Shown here: positions 48,602 to 60,164 of the stretch, piece by piece | Layout of the letters: every line of letters begins with the position of its first letter | Numbering within the stretch: position 1 is the stretch's first letter | From: Kingella negevensis | Lineage (GTDB): Bacteria > Pseudomonadota > Gammaproteobacteria > Burkholderiales > Neisseriaceae | Direction: 5' to 3' | DNA length: 64,000 nucleotides | NCBI RefSeq assembly: GCF_030177895.1 | Contig: NZ_CP123448.1 | Location: forward strand, 1,798,001 to 1,862,000 | Made by a program: the position numbers and the translations under genes | Notes under the pieces: model-generated | What the model was told of the DNA's origin: nothing | The model's database searches: none | The model's input: only the letters and a program-made list of their open reading frames with translations

Positions 48602-49270
48602 TTATTTTTTTAGGATTAGGGTTAAGCCGTCGCCTAGCGGCACGGTGAGTGTGACGATTCTTGGGTCTTGGGCTAATTCGGCATTGAATTGGCGCAAAAT
48701 AGCGTGGCTGGCTGGGCTATTTTCGCTAACGGGGTTGATGATTCGTCCGTTAAGCAAAATGTTGTCAATGGCGATGATGCCGCCGCTTCTGATGAGTTTC
48801 AGGCTGCGGTGATAGTAATGCGGGGTAGGAGGTTTGTCGGCATCGATGAAAATCATGTCAAAACTATTTGCTGCGCCGTTGGCAAGCATTTCGTCCATCG
48901 TGATGATGGCGGGCTGTAGGTGCAGCGTGATTTTGTGGGACACGCCTGCGCGTTGCCAGTTTTGCTGTGCGATGTCGGTAAAGGTTACGTTGATGTCGCA
49001 GCAGGTGATTTTGGCGGTTTCAGGCAGCGCGAGTGCCATGGCGGTGCTGCTGTAGCCTGTGAATGTGCCAATTTCTAGGTAGTTTTCTACGCGCATGAGT
49101 CGTGCAAGCCATGTCAGCAAGGCGGCTTGTTCGGGGGCGATTGCCATTTTGCCCAGTCGGTGCGACTCGGTTTCTTGGCGCATTTGAGCGAGAATAGGGT
49201 GTTCGGGTTCACTGATTTGATGGAGATATTGGAGGAGTTCGGGGGTGAATTGTGGGGCGTGAACGGTCAT
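48602..49270 (-). CDS. SAM-dependent O-methyltransferase
   Basis: A 222-residue class I methyltransferase of the catechol/caffeoyl-CoA type (Methyltransf_3). Motif I is YLEIGTFTGYSSTAMALALP; the metal-binding Asp block is FIDADKPPTPHYYH, followed by IAIDNILLNGRI. The substrate cannot be predicted. It is 7 bases upstream of the TPR lipoprotein gene in the same direction. Confidence 0.88.
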   Translation of the reverse strand: MTVHAPQFTPELLQYLHQISEPEHPILAQMRQETESHRLGKMAIAPEQAALLTWLARLMRVENYLEIGTFTGYSSTAMALALPETAKITCCDINVTFTDIAQQNWQRAGVSHKITLHLQPAIITMDEMLANGAANSFDMIFIDADKPPTPHYYHRSLKLIRSGGIIAIDNILLNGRIINPVSENSPASHAILRQFNAELAQDPRIVTLTVPLGDGLTLILKK

Positions 49271-49432
49271 TTTTCAGGCTGCGAAGTTTGTGGGTAAAAA
49301 ATTAAAACAATATTAGGATAAAGTTTCAGGCTGCATTTGTGAGATAAAACGCAGCCTGAAAATATAATGTTAAATTCAAATCAAAACAAGGCAATAATAC
49401 GCGTAGTACTGATTTGAAAACCATTTGTTATA

Positions 49433-50524
49433 TTACACATTAAACAAGAAATGAATCACATCTCCGTCTTGTACAATATATTCCTTGCCTTCCGCGCGCA
49501 TTTTACCCGCTTCTTTCGCTTTTGCCTCGCCGCCCAGTGCAATAAAATCATCATAAGCAATCACTTGCGCACGAATAAAGCCGCGTTCAAAATCCGTGTG
49601 AATCACGCCAGCCGCTTGCGGAGCGGTGTCGCCTTTGTGGATTGTCCACGCGCGAACTTCTTTCACGCCAGCCGTGAAATACGTTTGCAAGCCAAGCAAG
49701 TCATAACCAGCACGAATCAAGCGGTTCAAGCCTGGTTCTTCCAAGCCCATTTCCGCTAAAAATTCCACTTTCTCGTCTGCGTCTAATTCCGCAATTTCGT
49801 TTTCTATTGCCGCGCAAACTGCCACCACAGGCGCATTTTCTTTCGCTGCTAATTCTTGCAAACGCGCCAAATGCGGATTATTTTCAAAGCCGTCTTCTGA
49901 CACATTGCCGACATACATCGCAGGTTTAGCCGTCAATAAAAACAATGGTTTAATCAACGCCATTTCTTCTTTATCCAAGCCAAACGAGCGAACAGGTTTA
50001 CCTTCATTCAAATGCGGCAACAATTTTTCCAAAATCGCCACCAATTTTTGCGCGTCTTTATCGCCAGCTTTTGCACGTTTGCCCTCACGCAAAACCGCTT
50101 TTTCCACGCTCGCCAAATCCGCCAACGCCAATTCTGTGCCAATCGTTTCAATGTCCGCGATTGGGTCCACTTTGCCCGCAACGTGGATAATATTATCGTC
50201 ATCAAAACAACGTACTACGTTCACAATCGCATCTGTTTCTCGGATATTTGCCAAGAATTGGTTGCCTAAACCTTCGCCTTTGCTTGCGCCCGCCACCAAG
50301 CCAGCGATGTCTACAAATTCCACGATTGCAGGCTGCATTTTTTGTGGATTGACGATTTTCGCTAATTCCGCCATGCGTGGGTCAGGCACTTCCACGATGC
50401 CGACATTTGGCTCAATCGTGCAGAATGGGTAGTTTGCTGCTTCAATACCAGATTGCGTTAAAGCGTTGAAAAGAGTAGATTTTCCGACATTTGGTAAACC
50501 AACGATGCCACATTTTAAGCTCAT
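49433..50524 (-). CDS. ychF: ribosome-binding ATPase YchF
   Basis: A 363-residue Obg-family P-loop protein. G1 is [16 protein letters not shown]3 is [17 protein letters not shown], and the unusual G4 region gives ATP preference. A coiled-coil insert and the C-terminal TGS domain ([27 protein letters not shown]) follow. It binds ribosomes and affects stress responses. Confidence 0.96.
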   Translation of the reverse strand: MSLKCGIVGLPNVGKSTLFNALTQSGIEAANYPFCTIEPNVGIVEVPDPRMAELAKIVNPQKMQPAIVEFVDIAGLVAGASKGEGLGNQFLANIRETDAIVNVVRCFDDDNIIHVAGKVDPIADIETIGTELALADLASVEKAVLREGKRAKAGDKDAQKLVAILEKLLPHLNEGKPVRSFGLDKEEMALIKPLFLLTAKPAMYVGNVSEDGFENNPHLARLQELAAKENAPVVAVCAAIENEIAELDADEKVEFLAEMGLEEPGLNRLIRAGYDLLGLQTYFTAGVKEVRAWTIHKGDTAPQAAGVIHTDFERGFIRAQVIAYDDFIALGGEAKAKEAGKMRAEGKEYIVQDGDVIHFLFNV

Positions 50525-50617
50525 AAAAACTTCTTTCGTCTGTCAAAATTCAAAGGCGCGATTTTAACATAAAAGGCAGCCTGAAAACTTTTCAGGCTGC
50601 GGCCTTATATCAATTAT

Positions 50618-51436
50618 TCAATAATCTATATCCGATAATGGATAATTTTTCGGTGCAACATATTGCCCTTTTGCCGCATTAAACGGCACAACATAGGCTT
50701 GATTGCGATATGTTTTGCTGCCTAATTTCCCCGACAAAGTCAGTTGAAGCGGATAAAAACCGCCCACCGTTTTCCCATTTGGCAAAATTTTCAGGCTGCT
50801 TTCCGCGCTTTTCAATTTCCGCATACATTTACGACGCTCCGCCACAGTAGGCGTATCACCTTCGCTGGGCGCATATTCACAATCCGCGCCATACGCACCC
50901 GTATCATCAATGTTTGCGCCCAACCAACTTGCGCCAATTTTTCTGCCGCCATCGTGCGCCAAAATCACATAATGGCTGCCTGAATGCCCCTGATGAACAT
51001 CGCTGTGCGTGGTTAAAAAGCCCCATTTGTCTTTGCCAAATTCACGGAACGACCACTTTGATTTTGCAGGCGCAGTCCCAAATGAACCCACCGTATTGTT
51101 TGGCGACGCTGCCACCAATTCCCAATCATTCGCCGCTTTTTCGCGCAACACAAACACGCCAGCCGAACCCGAAGCCGCGTGAACTGGCTCTTCTTTCCAC
51201 TCGTCCGTATTCACAAAATTGCCACCGAACAATAAATACATCAGCTTGCCTTGCAACGTGGTACGCGTTTCCGTTTTCAAAACGCGCATACAATAAGTGC
51301 CGTCTTCCGTTTCCGCGATACGGCATTTCAATTTATTTGAATAGTTTGGATAAAATTTCTGCACGATTTGCGCCGAAGTTTGCGCGTAAACCGTTGAAGT
51401 GGCGAATAATAATCCCATTAGTAAAATACGGTTCAT
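50618..51436 (-). CDS. secreted protein of unknown function
   Basis: A 272-residue protein with a cleavable signal peptide (MNRILLMGLLFATSTVYA, cut before Gln). The mature part is rich in beta-strand patterns, has several cysteines (two in the pair KCRIAETEDGTYC) and no motif I recognise. ATG 51436, after AAGGAAAC, is preferred to an upstream codon at 51472 inside an uptake sequence. It lies between argS and ychF, with DUS hairpins on both sides, so it is probably monocistronic. Confidence 0.8.
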   Translation of the reverse strand: MNRILLMGLLFATSTVYAQTSAQIVQKFYPNYSNKLKCRIAETEDGTYCMRVLKTETRTTLQGKLMYLLFGGNFVNTDEWKEEPVHAASGSAGVFVLREKAANDWELVAASPNNTVGSFGTAPAKSKWSFREFGKDKWGFLTTHSDVHQGHSGSHYVILAHDGGRKIGASWLGANIDDTGAYGADCEYAPSEGDTPTVAERRKCMRKLKSAESSLKILPNGKTVGGFYPLQLTLSGKLGSKTYRNQAYVVPFNAAKGQYVAPKNYPLSDIDY

Positions 51437-51474
51437 AAAAGTTTCCTTTCGTTTTTCAGGCTGCAAATACACAA

Positions 51475-51507
51475 AAAGCAGCCTGAAAAAACTTTCAGGC
51501 TGCCAAA
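51475..51507 (-). terminator. inverted-DUS terminator after argS
   Basis: On the minus strand GGCAGCCTGAAAG / TTTCAGGCTGC arms are followed by TTTTTG directly after the argS stop. Confidence 0.8.
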
Positions 51508-51510
51508 AAA

Positions 51511-53292
<1,782 letters not shown>

Positions 53293-53332
53293 TCACGTTT
53301 TCAGGCTGCAATTGAATTGGCAGCCTGAAAAT

Positions 53333-53887
53333 TTACGGTAAAGTTTGGCACTCTTGCCATTTGCCCAATTCCAGTCCCAAATCAAACAGATTCACGCGAC
53401 CAATGCCGACACGAATCAGTCGTAAACAAGGGAAACCTGCTTTGGCAGTCATCCGCCTGACTTGCCTGTTTTTGCCTTCGCGAATTTGAATTTGCGCCCA
53501 GAAATCGGGAACGGTTTTGCGTTCGCGAATAGGGGGATTGCGTTGCCAGATTTTCGCCACTTCGTCTGCGCTTAACACGCGAACTTGTGCGGGCTGCGCG
53601 ATAAAATCGCCCAAATCTAGCGGTTGCTCCAAAAGTGCGAGTTTGGCTTCGTCGGGCGTGCCTTCTAGCTGCGCCCAATAGGTTTTGGTGACTTTGTTGC
53701 GTGGGTCGGCAATTCGGGCTTGTTGTTTGCCGTCGTCGGTGAGTAGAAGCAAACCTTCGCTGTCGGTGTCCAATCGTCCTGCTGGGTAAACATTGGGAAC
53801 GGGGACAAATTCTTTCAGGCTGCGATGTTTTTCGTGCGCTGAAAATTGGCAAATCACGCCATAGGGTTTGTTGAGTGCGATAAGCAT
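53333..53887 (-). CDS. rluE: 23S rRNA pseudouridine synthase of the RsuA/RluE family
   Basis: A 184-residue pseudouridine synthase without an S4 domain. The catalytic block is PAGRLDTDSEGLLLLT (Asp nucleophile), and EGKNRQVRRMTAKAGFPCLRLIRVGIG is the conserved second region. Size and lack of S4 fit RluE, which modifies 23S rRNA U2457, rather than RsuA or RluB. Confidence 0.88.
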   Translation of the reverse strand: MLIALNKPYGVICQFSAHEKHRSLKEFVPVPNVYPAGRLDTDSEGLLLLTDDGKQQARIADPRNKVTKTYWAQLEGTPDEAKLALLEQPLDLGDFIAQPAQVRVLSADEVAKIWQRNPPIRERKTVPDFWAQIQIREGKNRQVRRMTAKAGFPCLRLIRVGIGRVNLFDLGLELGKWQECQTLP

Positions 53888-53985
53888 ATTTTGATATTTT
53901 GGCGGAAAAAACGAAAGGTTAATTATAGCACTAGCAAGGTTTTCAGGTTGCCTGAAAATACAATCCCTTTGTTATTATCAATTAT

Positions 53986-54026
53986 AAAAAAGCAGCCTGA
54001 AAAATCATTTTCAGGCTGCTTTTTGT
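53986..54026. terminator. bidirectional inverted-DUS terminator after rmlC
   Basis: AAAAAAGCAGCCTGAAAA and TTTTCAGGCTGCTTTTT arms, directly following the rmlC stop on the minus strand. Confidence 0.82.
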
Positions 54027-54569
54027 TTATTCAAATGTAACCGCTTCGGCTAACACTTTGCCAGCCAAATCTTTTGGTGACAAATTCGGTTCGCCGTCTA
54101 ATTGCCAATCAATGCCAACAGTTGGGTCGTTCCAAATCAGCGAATGTTCCGCGTTTGGGTTGTAATAATCCGTGCATTTATACACAAATTCCGCGCTGTC
54201 GCTCAACACATAAAAACCATGCGCGAAACCTTCAGGCACCCACAGTTGTCGTTTGTTTTCATCAGACAGAACCTCTGCGACCCATTGCCCGAAAGTCGGC
54301 GAACTTTTACGTATATCCACCGCTACATCTAAAACGCTGCCTGAAACCACGCGAACCAATTTGCCTTGTGTGTTTTCCGTTTGGTAATGCAAACCGCGCA
54401 ATACGCCTTTGCTGGATTTGCTGTGATTTTCTTGCACAAACATGCGGTCGGCGACGTTTTCGCGAAACCAGTTATCGCGGAATGTTTCCATAAAAAAACC
54501 GCGTGAATCGCCAAATACTTTGGGTTCTAATAATTTTACTTCGGGGATTTTGGTGTCGATGATATTCAT
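54027..54569 (-). CDS. rfbC: dTDP-4-dehydrorhamnose 3,5-epimerase
   Basis: A 180-residue cupin enzyme (RmlC), the third step of dTDP-L-rhamnose synthesis. Active-site segments are RGLHYQ (His base), VAVDIRKSSPTFG, and WVPEGFAHGFYVLSD, with YKCTDYYNP containing the catalytic Tyr. It is the last rml gene in the cluster reading leftward. Confidence 0.95.
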   Translation of the reverse strand: MNIIDTKIPEVKLLEPKVFGDSRGFFMETFRDNWFRENVADRMFVQENHSKSSKGVLRGLHYQTENTQGKLVRVVSGSVLDVAVDIRKSSPTFGQWVAEVLSDENKRQLWVPEGFAHGFYVLSDSAEFVYKCTDYYNPNAEHSLIWNDPTVGIDWQLDGEPNLSPKDLAGKVLAEAVTFE

Positions 54570-54581
54570 ATTTTCTTTCTC

Positions 54582-54605
54582 GTAGATCAGATTCTTGAAT
54601 CCGAT
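54582..54605 (+). repeat. short palindromic repeat, GTAGGTCGGATTC family (diverged)
   Basis: GTAGATCAGATTCTTGAATCCGAT. The rest of the 294-base gap between rmlC and rmlD (54606-54840) holds no gene I can support; it may be debris of a lost insertion but shows no recognisable ends. Confidence 0.55.
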
Positions 54606-54863
54606 ATTTTCTATAAATCAATGTATTTTTTGACTAATTAGCCCATTTCATACAGGATAGTAAATGATATTACGTTGCGCGATAGGTCTTTTGCTCGGTC
54701 ATTATTGGATAAGCTCGATAGTTATTCTAATTCCGTAATATCAGCAGCTTGACTTCCGAATGTTTCGGGCGTTTCAGCGGTGGACTGGTTCTAAATCAGG
54801 TGCAACTGGCGCGGAAGTAAGCTGCTTTTTTACGCGTATTATTTGCAAGATTATCTATATTTT

Positions 54864-55748
54864 TCAGGCTGCCTGAACGTAATCTTTCAAGTTTAACAAT
54901 GCCTTACGCCAATCGCTAGGCGCAATCCCAAAAGCAGCTTGCACTTTGCCGCAATCCAAACGCGAATTGGCAGGGCGCACCGCAGGGGTAGGGTAATCTG
55001 CAGTTGTGATGGCGTTGATCGTAGGCGATTTGGCTAACACACCTTGCGCCGCTGCTTGTGTGAAAATCTCGCTGGCGAAACCGTGCCACGAAACATAAGG
55101 GCTGCCTGAAAAATGGTACACACCAAATTTTTCGCTATCTTGTTGATTAGCAAGCTGTGCCGCCATCGCAATCAACGCCGCCGCGATGTCGCCAGCATAA
55201 GTCGGGCTGCCGAATTGGTTGGCAACCACGCCCAACGTGTCGCGGCTTGCGCCCAAACGCAGCATGGTTTTCACAAAATTGTTGCCGTGTTCGCCAAACA
55301 CCCACGCGGTTCGCAAAATAATGTGTCGCGTGCAGGCAGCCTGAACGGCTTGTTCGCCAGCCAATTTGCTTTTGCCGTAAGTGCTTTGCGGTGCGACTGG
55401 GTCGGTTTCGCGGTAGGCGGTTTCGCCTTTGCCGTCAAATACATAGTCTGTGGAAATGTGCAAGACGATTGCGCCAACTTCTTGCGCGGCAAGGGCGAGA
55501 TTTTCCGCGCCTGTGCAGTTAATCGCGTGGGCTAAATCGGGTTCGCTTTCGGCTTTGTCCACAGCCGTGTGGGCGGCGGCGTTGATGATGATGTCGGGGC
55601 GGAATGTTCGCGCTGCCTGAAAAACAGCTTCGCGGTTGGTAATGTCTAGCGCGGCGCGGTCGGCGGCGAAAATGTCGGCTTTGCCTTGTAATTGCGCGAC
55701 TAATTGGCTGCCGACTTGTCCGTTTGCGCCCGTGATTAAGTATTTCAT
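54864..55748 (-). CDS. rfbD: dTDP-4-dehydrorhamnose reductase
   Basis: A 294-residue short-chain dehydrogenase (RmlD), the final step producing dTDP-L-rhamnose. It has the NAD(P) motif ITGANGQVGSQL, the catalytic YGKSKLAGE (Tyr-x-x-x-Lys) and STDYVFDG. It is separated from rmlC by a 294-base gap and from rmlA by a YggL-like gene. Confidence 0.95.
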   Translation of the reverse strand: MKYLITGANGQVGSQLVAQLQGKADIFAADRAALDITNREAVFQAARTFRPDIIINAAAHTAVDKAESEPDLAHAINCTGAENLALAAQEVGAIVLHISTDYVFDGKGETAYRETDPVAPQSTYGKSKLAGEQAVQAACTRHIILRTAWVFGEHGNNFVKTMLRLGASRDTLGVVANQFGSPTYAGDIAAALIAMAAQLANQQDSEKFGVYHFSGSPYVSWHGFASEIFTQAAAQGVLAKSPTINAITTADYPTPAVRPANSRLDCGKVQAAFGIAPSDWRKALLNLKDYVQAA

Positions 55749-55787
55749 TTTTTTTGGGTTTCCTTTGGTTTTCAGGCTGCCTGAAAT

Positions 55788-56195
55788 TTATTTGTGAATA
55801 TGTGGATAAATTTCGTAGGCTGACACATCGCCATAATAAGCATTAAATAAATCGCTTGATACCAACTGCGCGACATCGTACCGTTTCATTAACCAGTTGA
55901 TTATCAAATCTTTATCTTGCAGCGTTAAAGTTCGCTTGTGGTCAAAAATCAATTCAAAATCGCCATTTTCTAAATGAATACTGCCGCCCATGTGAATTTT
56001 ATGATTTTCAATAAAATCAATAAGATTATCCATAAACAAAGTCGTTGATTTTGTATTATGAAATTTAGGCAGCAGCGCACCTTTTACGCTGAAATCTAGG
56101 CAAGTAAATTCGCCTAAATGAAATTTTTTGCGTTGGCGAGAATTAAGTTTTTTCAATCGGTGGTTGCTAATTGAGCGATGATAAATGGGCATCAT
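55788..56195 (-). CDS. YggL/DUF469-family protein
   Basis: A 135-residue basic protein. NSRQRKKFHLGEF followed by LDFSVKG, a central FMDNLIDFIENHKIHMGGS and the end VSSDLFNAYYGDV match the YggL (DUF469) family, which binds 50S ribosomal subunits in E. coli. It has an unusual position, inserted between rmlD and rmlA, with uptake sequences on both sides. A second Met follows directly. Confidence 0.75.
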   Translation of the reverse strand: MMPIYHRSISNHRLKKLNSRQRKKFHLGEFTCLDFSVKGALLPKFHNTKSTTLFMDNLIDFIENHKIHMGGSIHLENGDFELIFDHKRTLTLQDKDLIINWLMKRYDVAQLVSSDLFNAYYGDVSAYEIYPHIHK

Positions 56196-56249
56196 TAAAC
56201 TTTCTTTTGCGTTTCAGGCTGCCTGAAATCATCAAGCAGCCTGAAAATA

Positions 56250-57116
56250 TTATTGATTAACCAAGCGCAACAAATACTGCCCATATTCATTTTTCTTCAT
56301 CGGCTCGGCTAATGCGCGGATTTTGTCAGACGATAACCAACCATTGCGCCACGCAATCTCTTCCAAACACGCCACTTGCAGATTTTGCACATTCTGAATC
56401 GTGCGAACAAACGCCGCCGCATCGTGCAAACTTTCATGCGTGCCTGTGTCCAACCACGCAAAACCGCGCCCCAAAACCTGCACATTCAGGCTGCCGTCTT
56501 GCAAATACATCTCGTTGAGCGTGGTAATTTCCAATTCGCCACGCGCAGACGGTTTGACCTGTTTCGCCATTTCCACAACGCGATTATCGTAAAAATACAA
56601 GCCTGTAACGGCGTAATCCGATTTCGGTTTAGACGGTTTTTCTTCAATAGACAAAGCGCATTGGTTTTCGTCAAATTCCACTACGCCAAAGCGTTCAGGG
56701 TCTTTCACTTGGTAGGCGAATACGGTTGCGCCGTGCTTGCGTTCTGTGGCGGTTTTGAGCATTTGCGTAAACGATTGACCATAAAAAATATTGTCGCCCA
56801 ACACCAAACACACGCTGTCATCGCCAATAAATTCTTCGCCAATCAAAAACGCTTGCGCTAAACCGTCAGGGCGGGGCTGAATCGCGTATTGAATATTCAC
56901 GCCAAAATCGCTGCCATTGCCCAATAATCGCCGAAAACTGGCGTTGTCTTCGGGCGTAGTAATCACAAGCATATCGCGGATTTCTGCGAGCATCAGCGTA
57001 GAAATCGGGTAATAAATCATCGGTTTATCATAAACAGGCAAAAGCTGTTTAGACGTGCCGCGTGTAATCGGATAAAGGCGAGTGCCGCTACCGCCTGCTA
57101 ATACGATGCCCTTCAT
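56250..57116 (-). CDS. rfbA: glucose-1-phosphate thymidylyltransferase
   Basis: A 288-residue nucleotidyltransferase (RmlA) making dTDP-glucose. The N-terminal block [31 protein letters not shown] is the nucleotide-binding signature, with the magnesium site in VLGDNIFYG. It is the first committed step for dTDP-rhamnose. Confidence 0.96.
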   Translation of the reverse strand: MKGIVLAGGSGTRLYPITRGTSKQLLPVYDKPMIYYPISTLMLAEIRDMLVITTPEDNASFRRLLGNGSDFGVNIQYAIQPRPDGLAQAFLIGEEFIGDDSVCLVLGDNIFYGQSFTQMLKTATERKHGATVFAYQVKDPERFGVVEFDENQCALSIEEKPSKPKSDYAVTGLYFYDNRVVEMAKQVKPSARGELEITTLNEMYLQDGSLNVQVLGRGFAWLDTGTHESLHDAAAFVRTIQNVQNLQVACLEEIAWRNGWLSSDKIRALAEPMKKNEYGQYLLRLVNQ

Positions 57117-57170
57117 GTGATTTCTCCTGTTTTGTTGTGGATAGTTTTCAGGCTGCCTGAAATGTTAATT

Positions 57171-57236
57171 GTAGGGTGAATTTTATCCATCAAATCTTTT
57201 GATATTCAAGGAATTGGTGGTAAAACCCACCCTACA
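57171..57236. repeat. GTAGGGTG-type composite palindrome between rmlA and rmlB
   Basis: GTAGGGTGAATTTTATCC and the inverted GGTGGTAAAACCCACCCTAC flank an AT-rich centre; uptake sequences lie on both outer sides. Confidence 0.6.
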
Positions 57237-57267
57237 AAGTTTATTTAATTTCAGGCAGCCTGAAAGT

Positions 57268-58332
57268 TTATTTCCCTAAGCCTAAACGCTCTAATTGATA
57301 CGAACCGTCCAACACGCGATTACACCATTCGCGGTTTGCCAAATACCATTTAACGGTTTTGCGAATGCCTGTTTCAAATGTTTCTTGCGGTTTCCAACCC
57401 AATTCGCGTTCAATTTTGCGTGCGTCAATCGCGTAACGAACGTCATGCCCTGCGCGGTCGGTAACGTGCGTAATCAAATCAGCATAATGCGCCACGCATT
57501 GCGGTTTGTTTGGCGCAAGTTCTTCTAATAATTGGCAAATGGTTTGCACGACTGAAATATTGGTTTTCTCGTTGAAACCGCCGATGTTGTAGGTTTCACC
57601 GATTTCGCCGCGTGTGACCACTTGATACAAAGCGCGAGCGTGGTCTTCCACATACAACCAGTCGCGGATTTGCAAGCCGTTGCCGTAAACAGGTAATGGT
57701 TTGCCGTTCAATGCGTTCAAAATCATCAACGGAATCAATTTTTCAGGGAAATGGAAGCAGCCATAATTGTTTGAGCAGTTGGTAACAATCGTAGGCAAGC
57801 CATAAGTGCGTAACCATGCGCGGACTAAATGGTCGCTGCTGGCTTTGCTGGCGGAATACGGCGAACTTGGCGCGTAAGGCGTGGTTTCCGTGAATAAATC
57901 ATCTGTGCCGTGCAAATCGCCATAGACTTCATCGGTGGAAATGTGATGAAAACGGAATTTTGCGCGTTTTTCAGGCTGCATGGTTTGCCAATATTTTCGC
58001 GCTGCTTCCAATAATGTGAATGTGCCGATGATATTGGTTTGGATAAATTTGCCTGCGCTGTCAATACTGCGGTCTACATGGCTTTCAGCGGCTAGGTGCA
58101 TCACGGCATCGGGTTGATGTTGTGCAAACACGCGGTCTAATTCGGCGCGGTCGCAAATGTCCACTTGCTCAAACACATAACGCGAGCTGCCTGAAACACT
58201 GGCAAGGTTTTCCAAATTGCCTGCGTAAGTGAGTTTGTCTAAATTGACTACGCTGTCTGGCGTGTCGTTGATGATGTGGCGGATGACCGCAGAGCCGATA
58301 AAGCCTGCGCCGCCTGTTACTAGGATTTTCAT
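57268..58332 (-). CDS. rfbB: dTDP-glucose 4,6-dehydratase
   Basis: A 354-residue extended SDR enzyme (RmlB), second step of dTDP-rhamnose synthesis. [15 protein letters not shown] is the NAD site, STDEVYGDL the catalytic Asp/Glu region and [10 protein letters not shown] the Tyr-Lys pair. The family start is ATG 58332, but the IS5-family copy B begins a few bases upstream and removes any ribosome-binding site. An in-frame reading into the IS gives alternative starts up to 35 codons earlier, for example [10 protein letters not shown]. Confidence 0.94.
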   Translation of the reverse strand: MKILVTGGAGFIGSAVIRHIINDTPDSVVNLDKLTYAGNLENLASVSGSSRYVFEQVDICDRAELDRVFAQHQPDAVMHLAAESHVDRSIDSAGKFIQTNIIGTFTLLEAARKYWQTMQPEKRAKFRFHHISTDEVYGDLHGTDDLFTETTPYAPSSPYSASKASSDHLVRAWLRTYGLPTIVTNCSNNYGCFHFPEKLIPLMILNALNGKPLPVYGNGLQIRDWLYVEDHARALYQVVTRGEIGETYNIGGFNEKTNISVVQTICQLLEELAPNKPQCVAHYADLITHVTDRAGHDVRYAIDARKIERELGWKPQETFETGIRKTVKWYLANREWCNRVLDGSYQLERLGLGK

Positions 58333-59180
58333 AATAGGTCGTGTGGGCATTTCATTTAAAAAAATGAGTATCCATAATTGATTAGATAAAAAAATGGCGA
58401 ATGAGTAAAATTTAATTTCTACAAAAAACCTTACCATTCGCCATGCCTCGCCTAATGCTCAATAACAAACAATGGACAAGACTGAAAGCTATTTTACTCA
58501 AACAAGGTATTTACGACAAAGAAAATTTGCGTAAAACCGTCGAAGGTATTTTATACCACATGAGAACAGGCATTCCTTGGCGAGATTTGCCAAAATATTT
58601 TGGTAAATCTAACACGATTTATAAAACATTTAACCGTTGGTCTGCTGCTAATAAATTTATGGACATATTTAAGCAACTCATTGATTATCCTGATATGGAA
58701 TGGATATTGATTGATGGAACTTACGTTAAAGCACATCAACACAGCAATGTTGCCAATCCTAAAGCACAAGCAATTGGTCAAAGTGTTGGTGGCAACACGA
58801 GTAAAATTCATCTAGCAGTATGTTAAAGTTGCGCCTGAATGGATTGCTAAATTGGATTTAAGTGAAACATCAATAGTTTGTGCAGACAAAGGTTATGATT
58901 CAGAACCTTTTCGTGAGCAAATTGAAGCTGAAGATACTCATTCAAATATACCAGTAAAATCAAATAACAAGAAAAAAGGTAATCATCACATGGACTGGCA
59001 TTTATATAAATGTCGCCATGTTGTAGAAAACCAATTTAACAAAATTAAAAACTACCGAGCTATTGCTACACGGTTTGATAAACTAAAGCGAAATTATGAA
59101 AATAATGTCGCTCTAGCCCTTGCGTATCAATGGCCCAAGCTATGAATGTTCAACAAGACCTAGTTATCTAGGACAGCCCC
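58333..59180 (+). mobile_element. IS5-family element, copy B (left end lost, transposase broken)
   Basis: The right end is CTAGTTATCTAGGACAGCCCC, the inverted match of the intact left end of copy A (33455). The left end starts at TAGGTCGTGTGG, lacking the outermost 20 or so bases. The transposase is split by a deletion and frameshift at about 58822. Copies A and B share nearly identical flank-proximal sequence. Confidence 0.82.
58443..59145 (+). pseudogene. IS5-family transposase, broken by internal deletion
   Basis: The first part (58443-58826) has the N-terminal DUF4096-like block QWTRLKAILLKQGIY, GIPWRDLPKYFGKSNTIYKTF and the first catalytic Asp in WILIDGTYVKAH, ending HLAV before a stop. 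In another frame VKVAPEWIAKLDLSETSIVCADKGYDSE follows, with the second Asp and later Glu. About 25-30 codons between HLAV and VKVAPEW are missing. The result is inactive. Confidence 0.85.
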
Positions 59181-59201
59181 TTAATTTTTTTAATTTCATA
59201 A

Positions 59202-60074
59202 TTAACTATTTGATTTTATACCTAATTGATTCAATAATCGCTCAAACCCATCCACAGAATCAAACTGAATAACTACACTCCCCTTCTTCCTATCGCGCGT
59301 CTTAATCTGCACCACCAAGCCCAACTTCTCAGTCAGCTCTTCTTCAATTCGCACAATATCAGGGTCAATTCTTGCCACTTTTTCAGGCTGCTTACCTTGC
59401 AACAGAGATTGCCCACGCTTTTCCGTTTCGCGCACCGACCAGCCATTTTTCACCGCCTTCTGCGCCACATCAAGCTGCTCATTCACAGGCAAACTCAACA
59501 ACGCACGCGCGTGTCCCATTTCCAAATCACGGCTAAACAACATTTCCTGCACAGGCTCAGGCAACTTCAGCAAACGCAGACTATTCGTAATCGCACTACG
59601 GCTACGCCCAACCGCTTCCGCTACCGCCTCATGCGTCAATTCAAACTCATCAATCAAACGGCGAAAGCCCTGCGCCTCCTCAATCGGATTCAAATTCTCG
59701 CGCTGAATATTCTCAATCAAGCCCATCGCCATCGCAGACTTATCATTGATTTGCTTCACCACCACAGGAATTTCTGCCAATCCAGCCAACTGCGCCGCAC
59801 GCCAACGGCGTTCCCCAGCAATCAACTCATAGCCGTCCAAACCATATTCACGCACAATCACAGGCTGAATAATCCCCTGCGCCTTAATCGATTCCGCCAA
59901 CTCATGCAAAGCCGCATCATCAATCTGCACACGCGCCTGATAACGCCCCACACGAACCGCCTCCACAGGCACATTCGTCAAACGGTCGCCATCTTCCATA
60001 TTATTCAGGCTGCCTGAAAGCGCAATCAGCGAATCCAAACCCCTACCCAAACCACCCTTAGGCTTTTGAGACAT
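59202..60074 (-). CDS. parB: chromosome-partitioning protein ParB
   Basis: A 290-residue CTP-dependent clamp that binds parS sites near the origin. The start KPKGGLGRGLDSLIA is typical; GERRWRAAQLAGL is the CTP-binding box; ENIQRENLNPIEEA and the helix-turn-helix LTHEAVAEAVGRSRSAITNSLRLL follow, then the dimerisation domain. ATG 60074 is preferred to 60122. parA is not visible in the window. A palindromic uptake sequence encodes SGSLNN in the N-terminal linker. Confidence 0.95.
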   Translation of the reverse strand: MSQKPKGGLGRGLDSLIALSGSLNNMEDGDRLTNVPVEAVRVGRYQARVQIDDAALHELAESIKAQGIIQPVIVREYGLDGYELIAGERRWRAAQLAGLAEIPVVVKQINDKSAMAMGLIENIQRENLNPIEEAQGFRRLIDEFELTHEAVAEAVGRSRSAITNSLRLLKLPEPVQEMLFSRDLEMGHARALLSLPVNEQLDVAQKAVKNGWSVRETEKRGQSLLQGKQPEKVARIDPDIVRIEEELTEKLGLVVQIKTRDRKKGSVVIQFDSVDGFERLLNQLGIKSNS

Positions 60075-60096
60075 TCCAAATCCTTCAACAAACAAA

Positions 60097-60163
60097 GTAG
60101 GTCGGATTCTCGAATCCGACATTTCAAAATTTCACGAGTGTCGGATTCAAGAATCCGACCTAC
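60097..60163. repeat. opposed pair of GTAGGTCGGATTC repeats
   Basis: GTAGGTCGGATTCTCGAATCCGAC at 60097-60120 and the inverted partner at 60140-60163 form a 67-base composite palindrome between rnfB and parB; it may act as a terminator for rnfB. Confidence 0.7.
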
Positions 60164-60164
60164 A

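Noticed and set aside
54606..54860. Possible coding or IS remnant in the rmlC-rmlD gap
   Set aside because: Short frames on either strand show no recognisable motif and no inverted ends were found.
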